A DNA stretch of 63,444 bases from Flexivirga caeni (lineage in GTDB: Bacteria > Actinomycetota > Actinomycetes > Actinomycetales > Dermatophilaceae), in contig NZ_RJJQ01000023.1 in the NCBI RefSeq assembly GCF_003724155.1, forward strand, positions 1 to 63,444, written 5' to 3'. Below the pieces are notes generated by a model, which made no database searches, was not told the origin of the DNA, and worked only from the letters and a program-made list of their open reading frames with translations. Position 1 is the first letter of the stretch; the number at the start of each line of letters is the position of its first letter. Below are positions 8,234 through 17,001 of the stretch, piece after piece. The position numbers and the translations under genes are program-made.

Positions 8234-8320
8234 CGGGGTACTTCCGTGCCGAACGGGGTAGAACGGAGCCGGATTTCCTGTGGCGGAAGTACCCCGGTCG
8301 ATGCATAAGTACCCCGGTCG
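8234..8320. repeat. Inverted and direct repeat cluster in a convergent intergenic gap
   Basis: The 13-mer cggggtacttccg (8234-8246) recurs inverted as cggaagtaccccg (8284-8296). The second copy is part of aagtaccccggtcg (8287-8300), which is then repeated directly at 8307-8320. A weaker partial copy (acggggtag) lies at 8253-8261. I see no gene in 8105-8337. The cluster may be a small repetitive element or a binding array; a shared pentamer-rich core (GGGTAC/GTACCCC) is common to all copies. Confidence 0.6.
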
Positions 8321-8337
8321 GCGAGATCGGTGCGGGG

Positions 8338-9273
8338 TCACCGGCCGACGAGGGTGAGCAGCGTGGCCTCCGGGCGGCAGGCGAGCCGCACCGGGTTGTA
8401 CTTGTTGTGCCCCAGGCCGGCCGAGACCTCGAGCCAGGCTGCGTCGGCGGGCGCGTCGTTGTCCGGGTGACCGGACGCGCCCGGCCACCACCGCGAAACC
8501 CCTTTGGCCCGAGCATTGTCCAGGTCGCAGTTGGTGGTCAGGGCGCCATACCCGGGCACGCAGACCTGGCCGCCGTGGGTGTGCCCGGCCAGGATCAGCC
8601 CGGCACCGTCCGCAACCATCGGGTCCAGCACGCGAACGTATGGCGCGTGCACCACCCCGATCGTCGCCGCGACGTCGGTGGCGGCGCGTCCGGCGACCGA
8701 CGGGTAGTCGTCGAAGTCGATGTGCGGGTCACCCGTGCCGACGAATTCGACGGGGACCTGTCGGATCTCGAGCTTGGTGCGCACGTTGTCCAGGTCGGTC
8801 CAGCCGCCGCCAGTGAAACCGTCGATGAGGTCCTGCACGGGCAGCGACGGCTTGCCGAGCCGGTCGACATGCTGGCGAGTGCTGCCGCCGACATACTTCA
8901 GCGGGTTGCGCACCCTGGGTGCGTAGAAGTCGTTGGACCCGAGCACGAACGCGCCGGGAAACTCCAACAGCGGTTCCATCGCGCGCAGGACGGCCGGCAC
9001 CGCGTCCGGGTCGGAGCAGTTGTCACCCGTGTTGATGACGAAATCCGGCTCGAGTGCAGCAAGGCCGCGCACCCACTCGATGCGACGCTCCTGCCGAGGC
9101 ACCAGGTGCAGGTCGGTCAGGTGCAGCACCCGCAGCGGCCGCGATCCAGGCGTCAGCACCGGCAGGTCGAAGCGGCGCAGCGTGTAGAGGTGGCGTTCGG
9201 CCAGGGACGCCCACGCGAGCGTTCCGAGGCCGAGACCGGCCACGGCCACGGAGGACTTGGTAAGGGGATGCAT
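8338..9273 (-). CDS. Membrane-anchored metallophosphoesterase
   Basis: About 311 residues from ATG 9273 (a TTG 9 bases upstream is possible). A short N-terminal hydrophobic stretch (VAVAGLGLGTLAWASLA) is a likely membrane anchor. The calcineurin-like metal motifs follow in order: DLHL (about residue 52), NTGDN, GSND and GHTHGGQ near residue 240. Proteins of this type (YkuE-like) hydrolyse phosphoesters, and some act on lipid-linked substrates at the membrane; the substrate here is not evident. It is divergent from the YqeY-like gene and close to the class A PBP, the usual arrangement in actinobacteria. Confidence 0.85.
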   Translation of the reverse strand: MHPLTKSSVAVAGLGLGTLAWASLAERHLYTLRRFDLPVLTPGSRPLRVLHLTDLHLVPRQERRIEWVRGLAALEPDFVINTGDNCSDPDAVPAVLRAMEPLLEFPGAFVLGSNDFYAPRVRNPLKYVGGSTRQHVDRLGKPSLPVQDLIDGFTGGGWTDLDNVRTKLEIRQVPVEFVGTGDPHIDFDDYPSVAGRAATDVAATIGVVHAPYVRVLDPMVADGAGLILAGHTHGGQVCVPGYGALTTNCDLDNARAKGVSRWWPGASGHPDNDAPADAAWLEVSAGLGHNKYNPVRLACRPEATLLTLVGR

Positions 9274-9339
9274 CGGTGTCAATTATGCGATCGGAAATCC
9301 GCGGGAGTCCGCCCGGGTCGCAGTGCGACACTGGTGCGT

Positions 9340-9792
9340 ATGACGAGCAAGCAGAGCCTGCGCGAGGACATGACCGCCGCGATGCGCGCCCGCGACACGG
9401 TGCGGACCGGCACGCTGCGGATGACGATCGCGGCCATCACCAACGCGGAGGTCGCCGGCAAGGAAGCCAGGGAACTTACCGACGACGAGGTGCAGCAGGT
9501 CATCGCCAAGGAGGCCAAGAAGCGCCGCGAGGCGGCCGAGGCGTATGACGGGGCCGGTCGCACCGAACTCGCCGCCACCGAGCGGGCCGAGCTCGCGGTC
9601 CTGGAGGAATACCTCCCCACGCAACTGGACGACGCGGAACTGACGTCGCTCGTCGCCGCCGCGATCTCGGAGACCGGGGCGCAGGGCATGACCGGCATGG
9701 GTCAGGTCATGAAGGCCGTCCAGCCGAAGGTCGCCGGCCGCGCCGACGGCGGCCGGGTCGCGGCCGCCGTGAAGCAGGCGCTGCAGAGCTGA
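9340..9792 (+). CDS. GatB/YqeY domain protein
   Basis: A 150-residue protein that matches the YqeY family over its whole length: LREDMTAAMRARD at the start, LTDDEVQQVIAKEAKKRREAAEAY in the middle and MGQVMKAVQPKVAGRADGG near the end. The ATG at 9340 begins the family's normal length; the open frame extends much further upstream but only as a shadow of the phosphoesterase. The YqeY domain is related to the tRNA-binding tail of the amidotransferase subunit GatB, but its role as a single protein is not settled. Only 33 bp separate it from the convergent PBP gene. Confidence 0.88.
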   Translation: MTSKQSLREDMTAAMRARDTVRTGTLRMTIAAITNAEVAGKEARELTDDEVQQVIAKEAKKRREAAEAYDGAGRTELAATERAELAVLEEYLPTQLDDAELTSLVAAAISETGAQGMTGMGQVMKAVQPKVAGRADGGRVAAAVKQALQS

Positions 9793-9825
9793 CAGCGGCA
9801 GCCACCCGACGCTTGACCGCAGTGG

Positions 9826-12189
9826 TCAGCCGACGTGGTGCTTCGGCGGTCCGGTGTGGGTGCGCCCCGGTGGAGGCGAGTGGGTCGTGGTCGGCTCGTG
9901 GGTAGGCACTGAACTGCTCGTCGACGAGGGTGGAGCGGTCGTGGACGGCGGCACATAGGTGTAGCTCGAACTCGAGCTTGACGACGTGGTCGACGGAGCG
10001 GTCGTAGGTGTCGTGCCGTCGGGCAGCATGAAGTACTTGATCGGCTGCCCTTCGAGCGCCGCGTTCATGATGCCTTCCCAGATCGGCGCCGCCAGCTGGC
10101 CACCGAAGACGTAGCCCTTGTAAAAGGTGCCGGCGAGCGTGATGTTCTTCATCGGCGCGGTGTTCTTCTCATGGCCGACCCAGACCGCAGTCGCCATCTG
10201 CGGGGTATAGCCGGCGAACCAGATATTGGCCGCGTTGTCGTTGGTGCCGGTCTTGCCGGCCGCCGGACGACGACCGCCATCAAGCAATACGTCGCCGTTC
10301 GTGGTGCCTGCCGGGTTGGTCAGCACCGACTCAAGCACCTGCGTGGTCTCGGCGGCGACCTTCTTCGTCAGGACGCGCTTGCAAGCCGTGCCAGCCAGCT
10401 TCAGCTGCTTGCCGTTGCCGTCGGTAATGGACACGACCGGGCGGGGCGGGCAGTAGATGCCGCCGGAGGCGATCGTCGCGTAGGCGTTTGCGACATCCAC
10501 CGGAGCGACATCGGAGGTGCCGAGCACGATCGAGGACGGCACGGCCTCGATCGTGCTGCCGTTGCCCATGCGAACACCGAGCTTGGTCGTGGTCTTCAGC
10601 ACATTGCACGCCCCGAGCTTGCTGACCAGGCTCGCGAAAATGGTGTTGATCGACTGCGCCGTGGCGTCCGACAGGGTCATCTTGGAACCTGCGGCCGGCT
10701 CGGGAACGTCGTTCGGCAGGTTCCAGTCCTCGCCCTGGCCGAGACCGCACGCGCCCGGGAAGTCCTGGTGGGTGAATGCGTGCGCGTCGTAGGTCCGGCT
10801 GGTGCTGCCCGGGGACATCGCGTCGTATGGCGGCACGGTCAGCAGCGAGTCCGGTGTGTAGCCGTGTTCCAGCGCCGTGATCACCGCGAAGAGCTTCTGG
10901 GTGGAGCCGATCTGGAACCCGGCGCTGCCGCCGCCCAGCGAGCCGGGGATGTTGAAGTTGACTGCGGTGTTGAAGTCGCCGCCGGTGTTGGAGTAGGTGG
11001 TGTTCTGCCCGCTGGCCAGCACCAGCCCGGTGCCCGGCTGCACGATGACACCCGCGGACTGCACGTCCGCGCTGTTGCCTTGCGGCACCTTGGCGCGAAT
11101 CTGCTTGTTGATGACGTCGGCGAGCTTGGGACTGAAGCTGGTCTTGATCGTCAGGCCGCCGCTCTGCAGGGTCGCCAGCCGCTCCCTCGGGCTCTTGCCG
11201 AGCGCCGGCTGCGTCTCCAGCCAGCTGATCACGTAGTAGCAGAAGTAGGGGTATTTCGAGTTGGCGCAAGAGTTCGACGAGGCCTCGGTCGGGTGCAGGC
11301 CGAGCGGGGAGTTCTGCGCCGCGATCAGCTGCTTCCGGGAGATCATCTTCTGCTGGTACATCTTCCCCAGCACGACGTTGCGGCGCGCGAGCACACCCTT
11401 GGGGTTCATGAACGGGTTGAGCACGCCCGGCTCGTTGACGATGCCCGCCATCATCGCGGACTGCTGCAGGTTCAGCTGGGAGGCGTGCACGCCGAAATAG
11501 CTCAGCGCGGCCGCTTCGACGCCGTAGATATTGCCGCCATACGGCACCAGGTTGAGGTAGCCGTCGAGGATCTGGGGCTTGGTGTACTTCTGCTCCATCG
11601 TCACGGCGTACTTGAGTTGCTGCAACTTGCGGACGTAGCCCTCCATGCCCGTGCGGCTAACCGCTTCCTGCGCGCCCTTGGTGTTGCCCGCGTTCAGCGC
11701 CTGGTTCTGCAGCGCGATCTTGACGTACTGCTGGGTCAGCGTCGACGCGCCCTGCGTGCCGTTGCTGAAGATGTTGGACACGATCGCCCGCGTCAGGCCC
11801 CGGGGGTCGATGGCGCCATGCTCGAAGAAGCGCTCGTCCTCAATGGCGACCTGCGCGTTCTTCATGTTCTGCGAGATCTTGTCGTAGGGCACGACGATGC
11901 GGTTCTGGCTGAACGGCGTCGCGAGCACCGAACCGTCGGCGGCCAGGATCTTCGACTGCTGCGCCAGCGGGTTCATGGCGAACGAGCCCGGCATGTCGTT
12001 GAAGATCTTGATGCTGCCGTTGGTCGCCTGGCCCGCGGCACCGAGCGCGGGCAGCGCCAAGCAGGCCGCGATCAGTCCCATGGCCACCGCGGTGGCGATC
12101 AGGGCTCCGATGAGGCTGAGCACGGTGCCGAGACGGGTCGCAACACGCATGCCGGCCAGGGTAACCGCAGAGTCTGTCAGCAGCGGCAT
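9826..12189 (-). CDS. Class A penicillin-binding protein (PonA2-like)
   Basis: A bifunctional peptidoglycan synthase of 787 residues. A single N-terminal membrane segment (about residues 20-48) is followed by the GT51 glycosyltransferase with VAIEDERFFEHGAIDPRG and GASTLTQQYVK, and then the transpeptidase with SxxK in GSTQKLF, SxN in AQSINTIF and KTG in AAGKTGTND. The tail is rich in Ser, Thr and Pro and ends without PASTA domains, unlike mycobacterial PonA2. ATG 12189 is favoured because a TATGAT -10 hexamer (12204-12209 on this strand) lies just upstream, giving a very short leader; ATG 12150 is the alternative. Location next to whiB4 and the ArsA pair matches actinobacterial synteny. Confidence 0.92.
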   Translation of the reverse strand: MPLLTDSAVTLAGMRVATRLGTVLSLIGALIATAVAMGLIAACLALPALGAAGQATNGSIKIFNDMPGSFAMNPLAQQSKILAADGSVLATPFSQNRIVVPYDKISQNMKNAQVAIEDERFFEHGAIDPRGLTRAIVSNIFSNGTQGASTLTQQYVKIALQNQALNAGNTKGAQEAVSRTGMEGYVRKLQQLKYAVTMEQKYTKPQILDGYLNLVPYGGNIYGVEAAALSYFGVHASQLNLQQSAMMAGIVNEPGVLNPFMNPKGVLARRNVVLGKMYQQKMISRKQLIAAQNSPLGLHPTEASSNSCANSKYPYFCYYVISWLETQPALGKSPRERLATLQSGGLTIKTSFSPKLADVINKQIRAKVPQGNSADVQSAGVIVQPGTGLVLASGQNTTYSNTGGDFNTAVNFNIPGSLGGGSAGFQIGSTQKLFAVITALEHGYTPDSLLTVPPYDAMSPGSTSRTYDAHAFTHQDFPGACGLGQGEDWNLPNDVPEPAAGSKMTLSDATAQSINTIFASLVSKLGACNVLKTTTKLGVRMGNGSTIEAVPSSIVLGTSDVAPVDVANAYATIASGGIYCPPRPVVSITDGNGKQLKLAGTACKRVLTKKVAAETTQVLESVLTNPAGTTNGDVLLDGGRRPAAGKTGTNDNAANIWFAGYTPQMATAVWVGHEKNTAPMKNITLAGTFYKGYVFGGQLAAPIWEGIMNAALEGQPIKYFMLPDGTTPTTAPSTTSSSSSSSYTYVPPSTTAPPSSTSSSVPTHEPTTTHSPPPGRTHTGPPKHHVG

Positions 12190-12245
12190 TTCGGCGGCCC
12201 GACATCATAGACGAATCGCGCGCCGCGCACGTATAGTGCGGAAGG

Positions 12246-12261
12246 ACTATTTGGAAATAGT
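12246..12261. promoter_or_regulatory. Palindrome between the PBP and whiB4 genes
   Basis: actattt (12246-12252) and aaatagt (12255-12261) form a perfect 7-bp inverted repeat around gg. It starts about 9 nt after TATAGT (12232-12237), a likely -10 for whiB4, so it would lie at the transcription start. The divergent PBP promoter is only about 40 bp away. A dimeric regulator bound here could affect both genes. Prediction only. Confidence 0.45.
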
Positions 12262-12372
12262 TCCCCGAGGATCTGGCGGTCGGCCCGAACGGTCAATACC
12301 GTGGCGACCAGAGAACGTGCGGGGGGCGAGGACGTCACAATCCAAGCTGGGCGGGGAAGGCCGAAAGAGAAT

Positions 12373-12687
12373 ATGACTGCTGTACTGCCTGACAAGGCGA
12401 CCTGGGACGAGAACTGGCATGCGCGCGCGATGTGCCGCAGCGGAGCATCACCGGACGAACTCTTCGCCAAGGGCGCTGCCCAGCAGTCGGCCAAGGTCAT
12501 CTGTCAGCGGTGTCCCGTCGTCGCCGAGTGTCTCGCGGACGCGCTGGACAATCACACCGAGTACGGCGTCTGGGGCGGTATGACGGAGCGCGAGCGACGG
12601 GCGTTGTTGCGTCGGCGCCCGGATGTCCGCTCCTGGGAGCAGCTCTTCCGCACCGCCCGCGCTGACGAGGCCAAATCCGCCAGCTGA
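12373..12687 (+). CDS. whiB4: WhiB-family iron-sulfur regulator (WhiB4/WblA type)
   Basis: A 104-residue WhiB-like protein. Four cysteines ligate a 4Fe-4S cluster: MCRSG, ICQRCP and AEC (C-xn-C-xx-C-x5-C). The turn YGVWGG and the basic DNA-binding tail ERERRALLRRR follow. ATG 12373 is chosen because AAAGAGAA lies directly upstream and the protein then has the family length; an in-frame GTG at 12301 would add 24 unconserved residues. Its neighbours (class A PBP and two ArsA-like ATPases) identify it as the orthologue of mycobacterial WhiB4 and Streptomyces WblA, a redox-responsive regulator of oxidative response and development. A long leader of about 130 nt is predicted. Confidence 0.92.
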   Translation: MTAVLPDKATWDENWHARAMCRSGASPDELFAKGAAQQSAKVICQRCPVVAECLADALDNHTEYGVWGGMTERERRALLRRRPDVRSWEQLFRTARADEAKSAS

Positions 12688-12695
12688 CTCCCGGG

Positions 12696-13859
12696 CTACT
12701 CCGCCAGCTGCGCACCGATCTCGCGTAGTTGCCCGACGTCGTTGACGTCCTCGGCAGCGGCCGCCACCAGCACTTGGGGGATCGTCGGGTGCGATGCTGT
12801 GAACCGCCCGATCGCAGCCTCGTGCCGCACCGCCTGTGCCGCATGCTCGGCGTGCAGGCGCAGCAGCGCTGCCGTGTCCGTCGGCTGCCACGACGTGCCG
12901 GTGCGCTCTGGCAGTCCGTCGGCCTCTTCGGCGGCCGCTTCGGCCCGGCCTTCGCGCAGTGACGGCAGCCGGGTGCGCTCGACGCGGTTGACGACCAGAC
13001 CGGCCAGCGGCATACCCTCCGACGCCAGCCGGCCGGCGAAGAAGGACGCCTCCCGCAGCGCGTCCCGCTCGGGCGTCGCCACCACGACGAAGGCGGTCGA
13101 CGCGTCGCTGAGCAGCGCGTAGGTGTGATCCGCGCGCTCCCGGAAACCCCCGAACATCGAGTCGAGTGCGGCCACGAAAGTCTGCGCATCCCGCAGCAGC
13201 TGGCCGCCGAGCACCTTGGACATGACGGCGGTCATCGTGTGCACGCCGACCGACATGACCTTCAGGTAGGCGCGGCCGCCGGCCTTGGCCGGTGACATCA
13301 GCAGCCGGATGAACTTGCCGTCCAGGAACGACCCGAGCCGTCCGGGTGCGTCGAGGAAGTCCAGCGCCGAACGCGACGGTGGGGTGTCGACCACGATGAG
13401 GTCCCAGCGGGCGGCGCCGCCGGCGAGCTCCGCGTGCAACTGCCCGAGCCGCTCCATCGCCATGTATTCCTGTGTGCCGGCGAATGAGCTCGAAACTGCC
13501 TGGTAGAAGGGGTTTTCCAGGATCTGCTGGGCCTTGTCCGGGGTCGAGTGCCGCAGCACCAACTCGTCGAAGGTTCGTTTCATGTCGAGCATCATCGCGT
13601 CGAGCGACCCGCCGGCGGAGGAGTCGATCGAGTCGACCGGCGCCGGCTCGTTGTCCAGGTGCTCCAGGCCGAGCGCCTGCGCGAGCCGCCTGGCCGGGTC
13701 GATGGTCAGCACCGCGACAGTGCGCCCCTGCTCCGCCGCCCGGATGGCGATCGCGGCCGCAGTCGTCGTCTTGCCTACCCCGCCCGATCCGCAGCACACG
13801 ATGGTGCGCACCGAGCGGTCTCGCAACAACACGTCGATGTCCAGGGTCGGCGGGGTCAT
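12696..13859 (-). CDS. ArsA-family ATPase, second of a pair
   Basis: A 387-residue deviant Walker A ATPase. GSGGVGKTTTAAA (about residues 24-36) is the P-loop, TIDPARRLAQALGL is the typical ArsA/Get3 switch segment, and VDTPPSRSALDFLDAPGRL holds the second switch. It lacks the second ArsA half and overlaps its upstream partner by 4 bp, so the two probably form a heterodimer. Pairs like this (Rv3679-Rv3680 in Mycobacterium tuberculosis) sit beside whiB4 in nearly all actinobacteria; known work there suggests a Get3-like cytoplasmic ATPase complex needed for envelope-related resistance. No arsenite-binding cysteine set is obvious, so an arsenic role is unlikely. Confidence 0.88.
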   Translation of the reverse strand: MTPPTLDIDVLLRDRSVRTIVCCGSGGVGKTTTAAAIAIRAAEQGRTVAVLTIDPARRLAQALGLEHLDNEPAPVDSIDSSAGGSLDAMMLDMKRTFDELVLRHSTPDKAQQILENPFYQAVSSSFAGTQEYMAMERLGQLHAELAGGAARWDLIVVDTPPSRSALDFLDAPGRLGSFLDGKFIRLLMSPAKAGGRAYLKVMSVGVHTMTAVMSKVLGGQLLRDAQTFVAALDSMFGGFRERADHTYALLSDASTAFVVVATPERDALREASFFAGRLASEGMPLAGLVVNRVERTRLPSLREGRAEAAAEEADGLPERTGTSWQPTDTAALLRLHAEHAAQAVRHEAAIGRFTASHPTIPQVLVAAAAEDVNDVGQLREIGAQLAE

Positions 13860-14857
13860 CCGAAAACTCCTTGCGCAGCAACGGCATCCGCGAGTTCCAG
13901 CAGTCCGCCGGCGTCCATGCCGCCCGGCACGAGCGGCAGGTGCACCGTCGGCAGTCCCAGCCCCGCGAGGGCGTCGCGTTCGCGGTCCTGCAGCGCCAGG
14001 CGCTGGGTGAGGTCCCGGCCGGTCTGCGCGAGACCGGCCAGCATCCGCGGCCCGACGCGCAGGCCGACCGCCGCGAGATCCGCGGCGAGCGGAGCGTCGT
14101 CGAAGTCGGTCGCCGCCAGCTGGGCGAGCGTGCCGTCGCCGACCGGGGGAGTGACCTCCTGATTGATCACCACCGCGCCCAGGGGCAGCGAGAGAGCCCG
14201 CAACTCAGCGGCTGCCTCGACGGTCTCCTGCACCGGCATCTCCTCCAGCAGCGTCACCAAATGCACTGCGGTCTGGGCGGATTGGAGCAGTGCGGTGATC
14301 GCGTCGGCCTGGTTCTTCACCGGCCCCATCTTCGCCAGGCCGGCCATCGCATGGTTCACCCCGAGGAACTGCCCGACCCGTCCGGTCGGCGGCGCGTCGA
14401 GCACCACCGCGTCATACAGCTGGGCGCTGCGGGTGCCGCGCCGGCTCGGACGGCGGCGCACCGCCTCGTAGACCTTGCCGATCAGCAGCACGTCACGCAG
14501 GCCTGGTGCCACGGTCGTCGCGAAGTCGATCACTCCGAAGCGCTCGAGCATGCCGCCCGCCATGCCGAGTTTGTAGAACATCTGCAGGTATTCGAGCAGC
14601 GCGGCCTTCGGGTCGACCGACAGGCCCATCACCTGTCCGCCGCCCGGCCCGGTCGCGACCTGCACCTCGTCCTCGCCGAGGCGGGGCACGTCGAAGACGC
14701 CGCTGATGCCCTGCCGGCCCTCGACCTCGGCCAGCAACACCCGCTTGCCGTGCGTCGCGAGCGACATGGCGAGCGCCGCCGCGATGGTCGTCTTGCCGGT
14801 GCCGCCCTTGCCCGTGACGACGTGCAGGCGGACGCCGTCCCAGTCACCGCTGCTCAT
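13856..14857 (-). CDS. ArsA-family ATPase, first of a pair
   Basis: A 333-residue ATPase with the P-loop TGKGGTGKTTIAAALA (about residues 15-30), including the signature lysine of the deviant Walker A, and LDAPPTGRVGQFL as the switch II region. Long helices after residue 90 (LLEYLQMFYKLGMAGGMLERFG) resemble the client-binding part of Get3/ArsA proteins. Start ATG 14857; stop overlaps the start of the next gene (ATGA). It normally sits right after the DUF4177 and RidA genes, but here that link is broken by about 6.7 kb containing a two-component system, an ABC exporter and an oxidase. Confidence 0.88.
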   Translation of the reverse strand: MSSGDWDGVRLHVVTGKGGTGKTTIAAALAMSLATHGKRVLLAEVEGRQGISGVFDVPRLGEDEVQVATGPGGGQVMGLSVDPKAALLEYLQMFYKLGMAGGMLERFGVIDFATTVAPGLRDVLLIGKVYEAVRRRPSRRGTRSAQLYDAVVLDAPPTGRVGQFLGVNHAMAGLAKMGPVKNQADAITALLQSAQTAVHLVTLLEEMPVQETVEAAAELRALSLPLGAVVINQEVTPPVGDGTLAQLAATDFDDAPLAADLAAVGLRVGPRMLAGLAQTGRDLTQRLALQDRERDALAGLGLPTVHLPLVPGGMDAGGLLELADAVAAQGVFG

Positions 14858-14895
14858 GCGATCACGGTAGCGGGGCTCCCTCGCGAGCCTGCGGC

Positions 14896-14906
14896 GTCAT
14901 ACCCGG
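14896..14906. promoter_or_regulatory. Candidate response-regulator site upstream of the kinase
   Basis: gtcatacccgg lies 65 bp before the kinase start. Its exact inverted copy (ccgggtatgac) lies at 16928-16938, 64 bp before the hydrolase that opens the next operon. Equal spacing to two operon starts makes this a good candidate binding site for the regulator encoded between them. Confidence 0.45.
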
Positions 14907-14970
14907 GAGTGACCGCGCAGATGTACTCCAGCGGGACGTCGGCCCGGACCTGCTCACCTACGCTGCACGT

Positions 14971-16188
14971 ATGTCGTCAGTCGTGCCCCGACGCCCGGAC
15001 GCTCTGCTCGGCGAGGCGTCCCGTTGGTGGGTGCGAGCGTTGCCGTGGGCCGTCGCATTCCTCTACTTCATCACCCTCATGCCGGTCACCCTCGGCGTGC
15101 TGAACGCCGACTACGGACTCAACGCCGGGATCGCCGGCGCGCTCGCCGTCCTACAGACGGTGCCGTTGCTGTATGCCGTGATCCGTCCGCTGCAGGCATG
15201 GTGCGTCGTCTTCGCCGCTGACGTCGTGGGTGCGCTCGCCCTGCTGACGGCCGACACCGCCGGGTATGCCTGGCCGTTCCCTGCGATGGAGATCGTCGGA
15301 CTCACCCTGCTCTGTCTGGCCGTCGGCCTGCGCGAGTCGCGCCGCACGCTGGTGCTGCTCTGGGCCGCCACCATCGTCTCCGGTGTGTGCCTCACCTCGT
15401 TGGCGCCGGACAGCACCAGCAACACGGTGGCGGTCGTCATCGTGCTCAGCGCGGTTGCGCTAATCCTGGGTGCCGCGCTCCGCGAGCGGTATGACGCACA
15501 ACGTCGCCTCGCCGAACAGGAGACGATCAGCGAGGCCGAGCGCAGCCGCCGGACGCTGTTGGAGGAGCGTGCCCGGATCGCCCGCGAGTTGCACGACGTG
15601 GTGGCGCACCACATGTCGATGATCACCGTGCAGGCCGACACCGTCACCTACCGGCTGGGCGGGCTGTCGCCGGAGGCACAGGAGGAGTTCAGCTCCATCG
15701 CGAGGACCGCACGCGCTTCGCTCGGCGAGATGCGGCGGTTGCTCGGGGTGCTGCGCAACGAGGATGCCGACGGCGAGCTCGCGCCGCAGCCGGGTCTGGC
15801 CGACATCGGTCAACTCGTGGAGGCGACAGGCCGGGCCGGTGTGCTGGTCGAGTTCGCCACCTGCGACACGGTCGTGCCGGAGGCGGTCGGCCTGTCGGCA
15901 TACCGCATCGTTCAGGAGGCGCTCGCCAACATCGTGCGGCACGCGCCGGGCGCGGCGACACAGGTGAAAGTGTCGGCGAACGATGAGCACCTGCTCGTCC
16001 TGGTGGCGAACGAACCGTCCCTGCAGCTCCCCGAGGCGCCACTTGAGGAGGGCGGGACAGGTCAGGGTCTGGTCGGCATGCGCGAGCGGATCCGCCTCGT
16101 CGGTGGCACCCTGGAGGTTGGGCCGCTGCCCGACGGCGGCTTCCGGGTGGCAGCCCAACTCCCATTGGCGGCAAAGGATTTCATGTGA
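14971..16188 (+). CDS. Sensor histidine kinase (NarL/HisKA_3 class)
   Basis: A 405-residue membrane kinase. Five to six hydrophobic segments fill residues 25-170. The H-box ERARIARELHDVVAHHMSM (about 197-215) belongs to the HisKA_3 class with the phosphorylated His in LHD. The C-terminal ATPase domain has an N-box YRIVQEALANIVRHA and a G-box GTGQGLVGMRERI. No extracellular sensor loop is evident, so it probably senses within the membrane, as do kinases paired with drug-exporter operons. It overlaps the response-regulator gene by 4 bp (GTGA). Confidence 0.9.
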   Translation: MSSVVPRRPDALLGEASRWWVRALPWAVAFLYFITLMPVTLGVLNADYGLNAGIAGALAVLQTVPLLYAVIRPLQAWCVVFAADVVGALALLTADTAGYAWPFPAMEIVGLTLLCLAVGLRESRRTLVLLWAATIVSGVCLTSLAPDSTSNTVAVVIVLSAVALILGAALRERYDAQRRLAEQETISEAERSRRTLLEERARIARELHDVVAHHMSMITVQADTVTYRLGGLSPEAQEEFSSIARTARASLGEMRRLLGVLRNEDADGELAPQPGLADIGQLVEATGRAGVLVEFATCDTVVPEAVGLSAYRIVQEALANIVRHAPGAATQVKVSANDEHLLVLVANEPSLQLPEAPLEEGGTGQGLVGMRERIRLVGGTLEVGPLPDGGFRVAAQLPLAAKDFM

Positions 16189-16859
16189 CGACGCGCGTAA
16201 TCATCGTCGACGACCAGGCCATGGTGCGCGCCGGCTTCGCCGCCCTGCTGGCTGCTCAGGAAGGCATCGAGGTGGTCGGGCAGGCCTCCGACGGGGAGGA
16301 GGGCGTCGCGTTGGCCATGCGGACGCATCCCGACGTCGTGCTGATGGATGTCCGTATGCCGAAGCTGGACGGGCTGGGGGCGACCCGGCGGATCCTGGCC
16401 GCACCCGCGGTGGCGGACCGGACGAAGGTGCTGATGCTGACCACCTTCGATGTCGACGACTACGTCTACGAGGCGCTGCGGGCCGGCGCCAGCGGGTTCC
16501 TGCTCAAGGACGCTCCGCCGGCGGACCTCATCGCGGCGGTCCACGTGATCGCCGCAGGGGACGCGCTGCTCGCGCCGTCGGTGACTCGCCGGTTGATCGC
16601 CGACTTCGCCCGCCGGAGCCCGTCGGTCGGCCGAGGGAAACTCGCGCTGCGGCTGAACGCGCTGACCGAACGGGAGACCGAGGTGCTCAGCCTGGTCGCC
16701 CGCGGCAGCTCCAACGCCGAGATCGCGCAGGCGCTCTTCGTCGCTGAACAGACGGTGAAGACCCACGTCAGTCGCGTCTTCACCAAGCTCGACCTGCGCG
16801 ACCGTGCGCAGGCCGTGGTGTTCGCCTACGAGTCGGGACTCGTGACGCCGGGGGAGTGA
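16185..16859 (+). CDS. LuxR/NarL-type response regulator
   Basis: A 224-residue regulator. The receiver domain has acidic residues in IVDDQAMVRAG, the phospho-acceptor aspartate in DVVLMDVRMPKLDG (about residue 54), the conserved Thr in MLTTFD and Lys in GFLLKDAPP. The LuxR helix-turn-helix is LTERETEVLSLVARGSSNAE through EQTVKTHVSRVFTKL. It is encoded by GTG overlapping the kinase stop and is followed by a hydrolase and an ABC exporter operon that it likely controls. Confidence 0.92.
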   Translation: MTTRVIIVDDQAMVRAGFAALLAAQEGIEVVGQASDGEEGVALAMRTHPDVVLMDVRMPKLDGLGATRRILAAPAVADRTKVLMLTTFDVDDYVYEALRAGASGFLLKDAPPADLIAAVHVIAAGDALLAPSVTRRLIADFARRSPSVGRGKLALRLNALTERETEVLSLVARGSSNAEIAQALFVAEQTVKTHVSRVFTKLDLRDRAQAVVFAYESGLVTPGE

Positions 16860-16938
16860 TACCCGGGTAGGGGCCGGCAAATGGCTCCGCCGGGTGATGT
16901 GGGGGTGAAAACCTCCTTCCTACCTTTCCGGGTATGAC
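16858..16938. promoter_or_regulatory. Control region of the hydrolase/exporter operon with inverted motif
   Basis: Between the regulator stop and the next gene lie gatacccgggtag (16858-16870) and ccgggtatgac (16928-16938), which together form widely spaced inverted half-sites of the same ATACCCGG core that occurs before the kinase at 14896. The likely promoter lies within or just after this stretch. Autoregulation plus activation of the exporter is the simplest reading. Confidence 0.4.
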
Positions 16939-17001
16939 CCAACGCAGTGAACGACAAAAGACACAGGGAAATGACGACACCCGAAGCACGAGGGGGTTGT
17001 C

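Noticed and set aside
10171-12210. Plus-strand open frame of 679 codons across the PBP gene
   Set aside because: Shadow of the PBP; the translation is dominated by Arg, Ala, Gly and His and has no start site or motif.
12696-14857. Arsenite efflux ATPase pair
   Set aside because: Despite ArsA similarity there is no arsB, arsR or metal-binding cysteine set; their place next to whiB4 shows the conserved actinobacterial Get3-like pair.
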